Assembly (NCBI GenBank): GCA_037134755.1 | Contig: JBAXLO010000236.1 | Coordinates: forward strand, 1-6,749 | Direction: 5' to 3' | Source: JBAXLO01 sp037134755 | GTDB taxonomy: Bacteria > Bacteroidota > Bacteroidia > Bacteroidales > JACABE01 | Length of the DNA: 6,749 bases | Part shown: piece after piece, positions 6,689-6,749 of the stretch | How the letters are laid out: every line of letters begins with the position of its first letter | Numbering within the stretch: the first letter of the stretch is position 1 | Notes under the pieces: generated by a model | What the model saw: the letters and a program-made list of their open reading frames with translations, nothing else | Told to the model about the DNA's origin: nothing | Databases searched by the model: none | Position numbers and translations under genes: made by a program

Positions 6689-6749
6689 TTTTCCGCCATA
6701 TGGCCGAAAAATTCCGCCATATGGCCGAAAAGTTCTGCCATATGGCCGA
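6689..6749. repeat. Tandem array of a 21-bp dyad-symmetric unit, cut by the window end
   Basis: The core CCGCCATATGGCCGA recurs at 6693, 6714 and (with one C-to-T change) 6735, exactly 21 bp apart. Each unit is centred on the perfect palindrome GCCATATGGC. In the first unit, symmetry extends through flanking TTTTC/GAAAA with a single C-C mismatch, giving 11-base half-sites over 6689-6710. GC-rich dyads alternate with A-rich spacers, in sharp contrast with the AT-rich surroundings. All reading frames I checked stay open because 21 is a codon multiple and the unit has no stop, so openness is not evidence of coding. The array likely continues beyond the window. Its role is unknown. Confidence 0.9.

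Noticed and set aside
6655..6749. End of a minus-strand or plus-strand gene running through the 21-bp array
   Set aside because: All frames of the unit I checked lack stops, so openness is uninformative, and there is no non-repeat coding segment inside the window to judge.
6689..6749. Row of rho-independent terminators
   Set aside because: The dyads are followed by A-runs on the + strand and the symmetric T/A flanks are part of the stem, so no hairpin is followed by a proper U-tract outside the stem.

Overview
The window looks like chromosomal DNA from a Bacteroidota bacterium, most likely order Bacteroidales. Three things point there. The second gene is a DUF4290 protein, a family known essentially from this phylum. 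It sits directly upstream of murA, as it does in many Bacteroidales. The AT-rich gaps also contain TAnnTTTG-type -7 promoter elements with no strong Shine-Dalgarno sequences. Genus cannot be fixed from sequence reading alone.

Layout, left to right. Positions 1-190 are a tandem array of a 42-bp unit (four full copies and a decayed fifth), followed by AT-rich non-coding DNA to 374. Positions 375-2678 encode a complete UvrD/PcrA-type helicase that starts with TTG. After a 155-bp gap with a weak hairpin and a candidate promoter come the DUF4290 gene (2834-3478) and murA (3506-4813), 27 bp apart and probably co-transcribed. A 166-bp gap with a candidate promoter leads to a second pair: a small multidrug resistance (SMR) transporter (4983-5297) and, 15 bp later, a stand-alone fatty acyl-CoA/thioester-reductase-like SDR protein (5313-6473). 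The last 276 bp are non-coding. They hold an AT-rich inverted repeat and end in a second tandem array, of a 21-bp dyad-symmetric unit, which runs off the window edge. All five genes are on the + strand.

The genes do not form one pathway. The helicase is a DNA repair/replication housekeeping enzyme. MurA commits UDP-GlcNAc to peptidoglycan synthesis, and DUF4290 is its conserved neighbour of unknown role. The SMR transporter and SDR reductase form a separate accessory-looking transcription unit whose substrates are unknown.

The points most worth a second look are: (1) two unrelated tandem arrays flanking the gene block with unit lengths 42 and 21 bp, i.e. about four and two turns of B-DNA and also codon multiples; (2) MurA carrying Asp in place of the fosfomycin-target Cys; (3) an internal 32-residue pseudo-repeat in DUF4290; and (4) the SMR/reductase pair where rimM would often follow murA. 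I see no convincing new defence, mobile or RNA-guided system here. The repeat arrays are the least explained elements.
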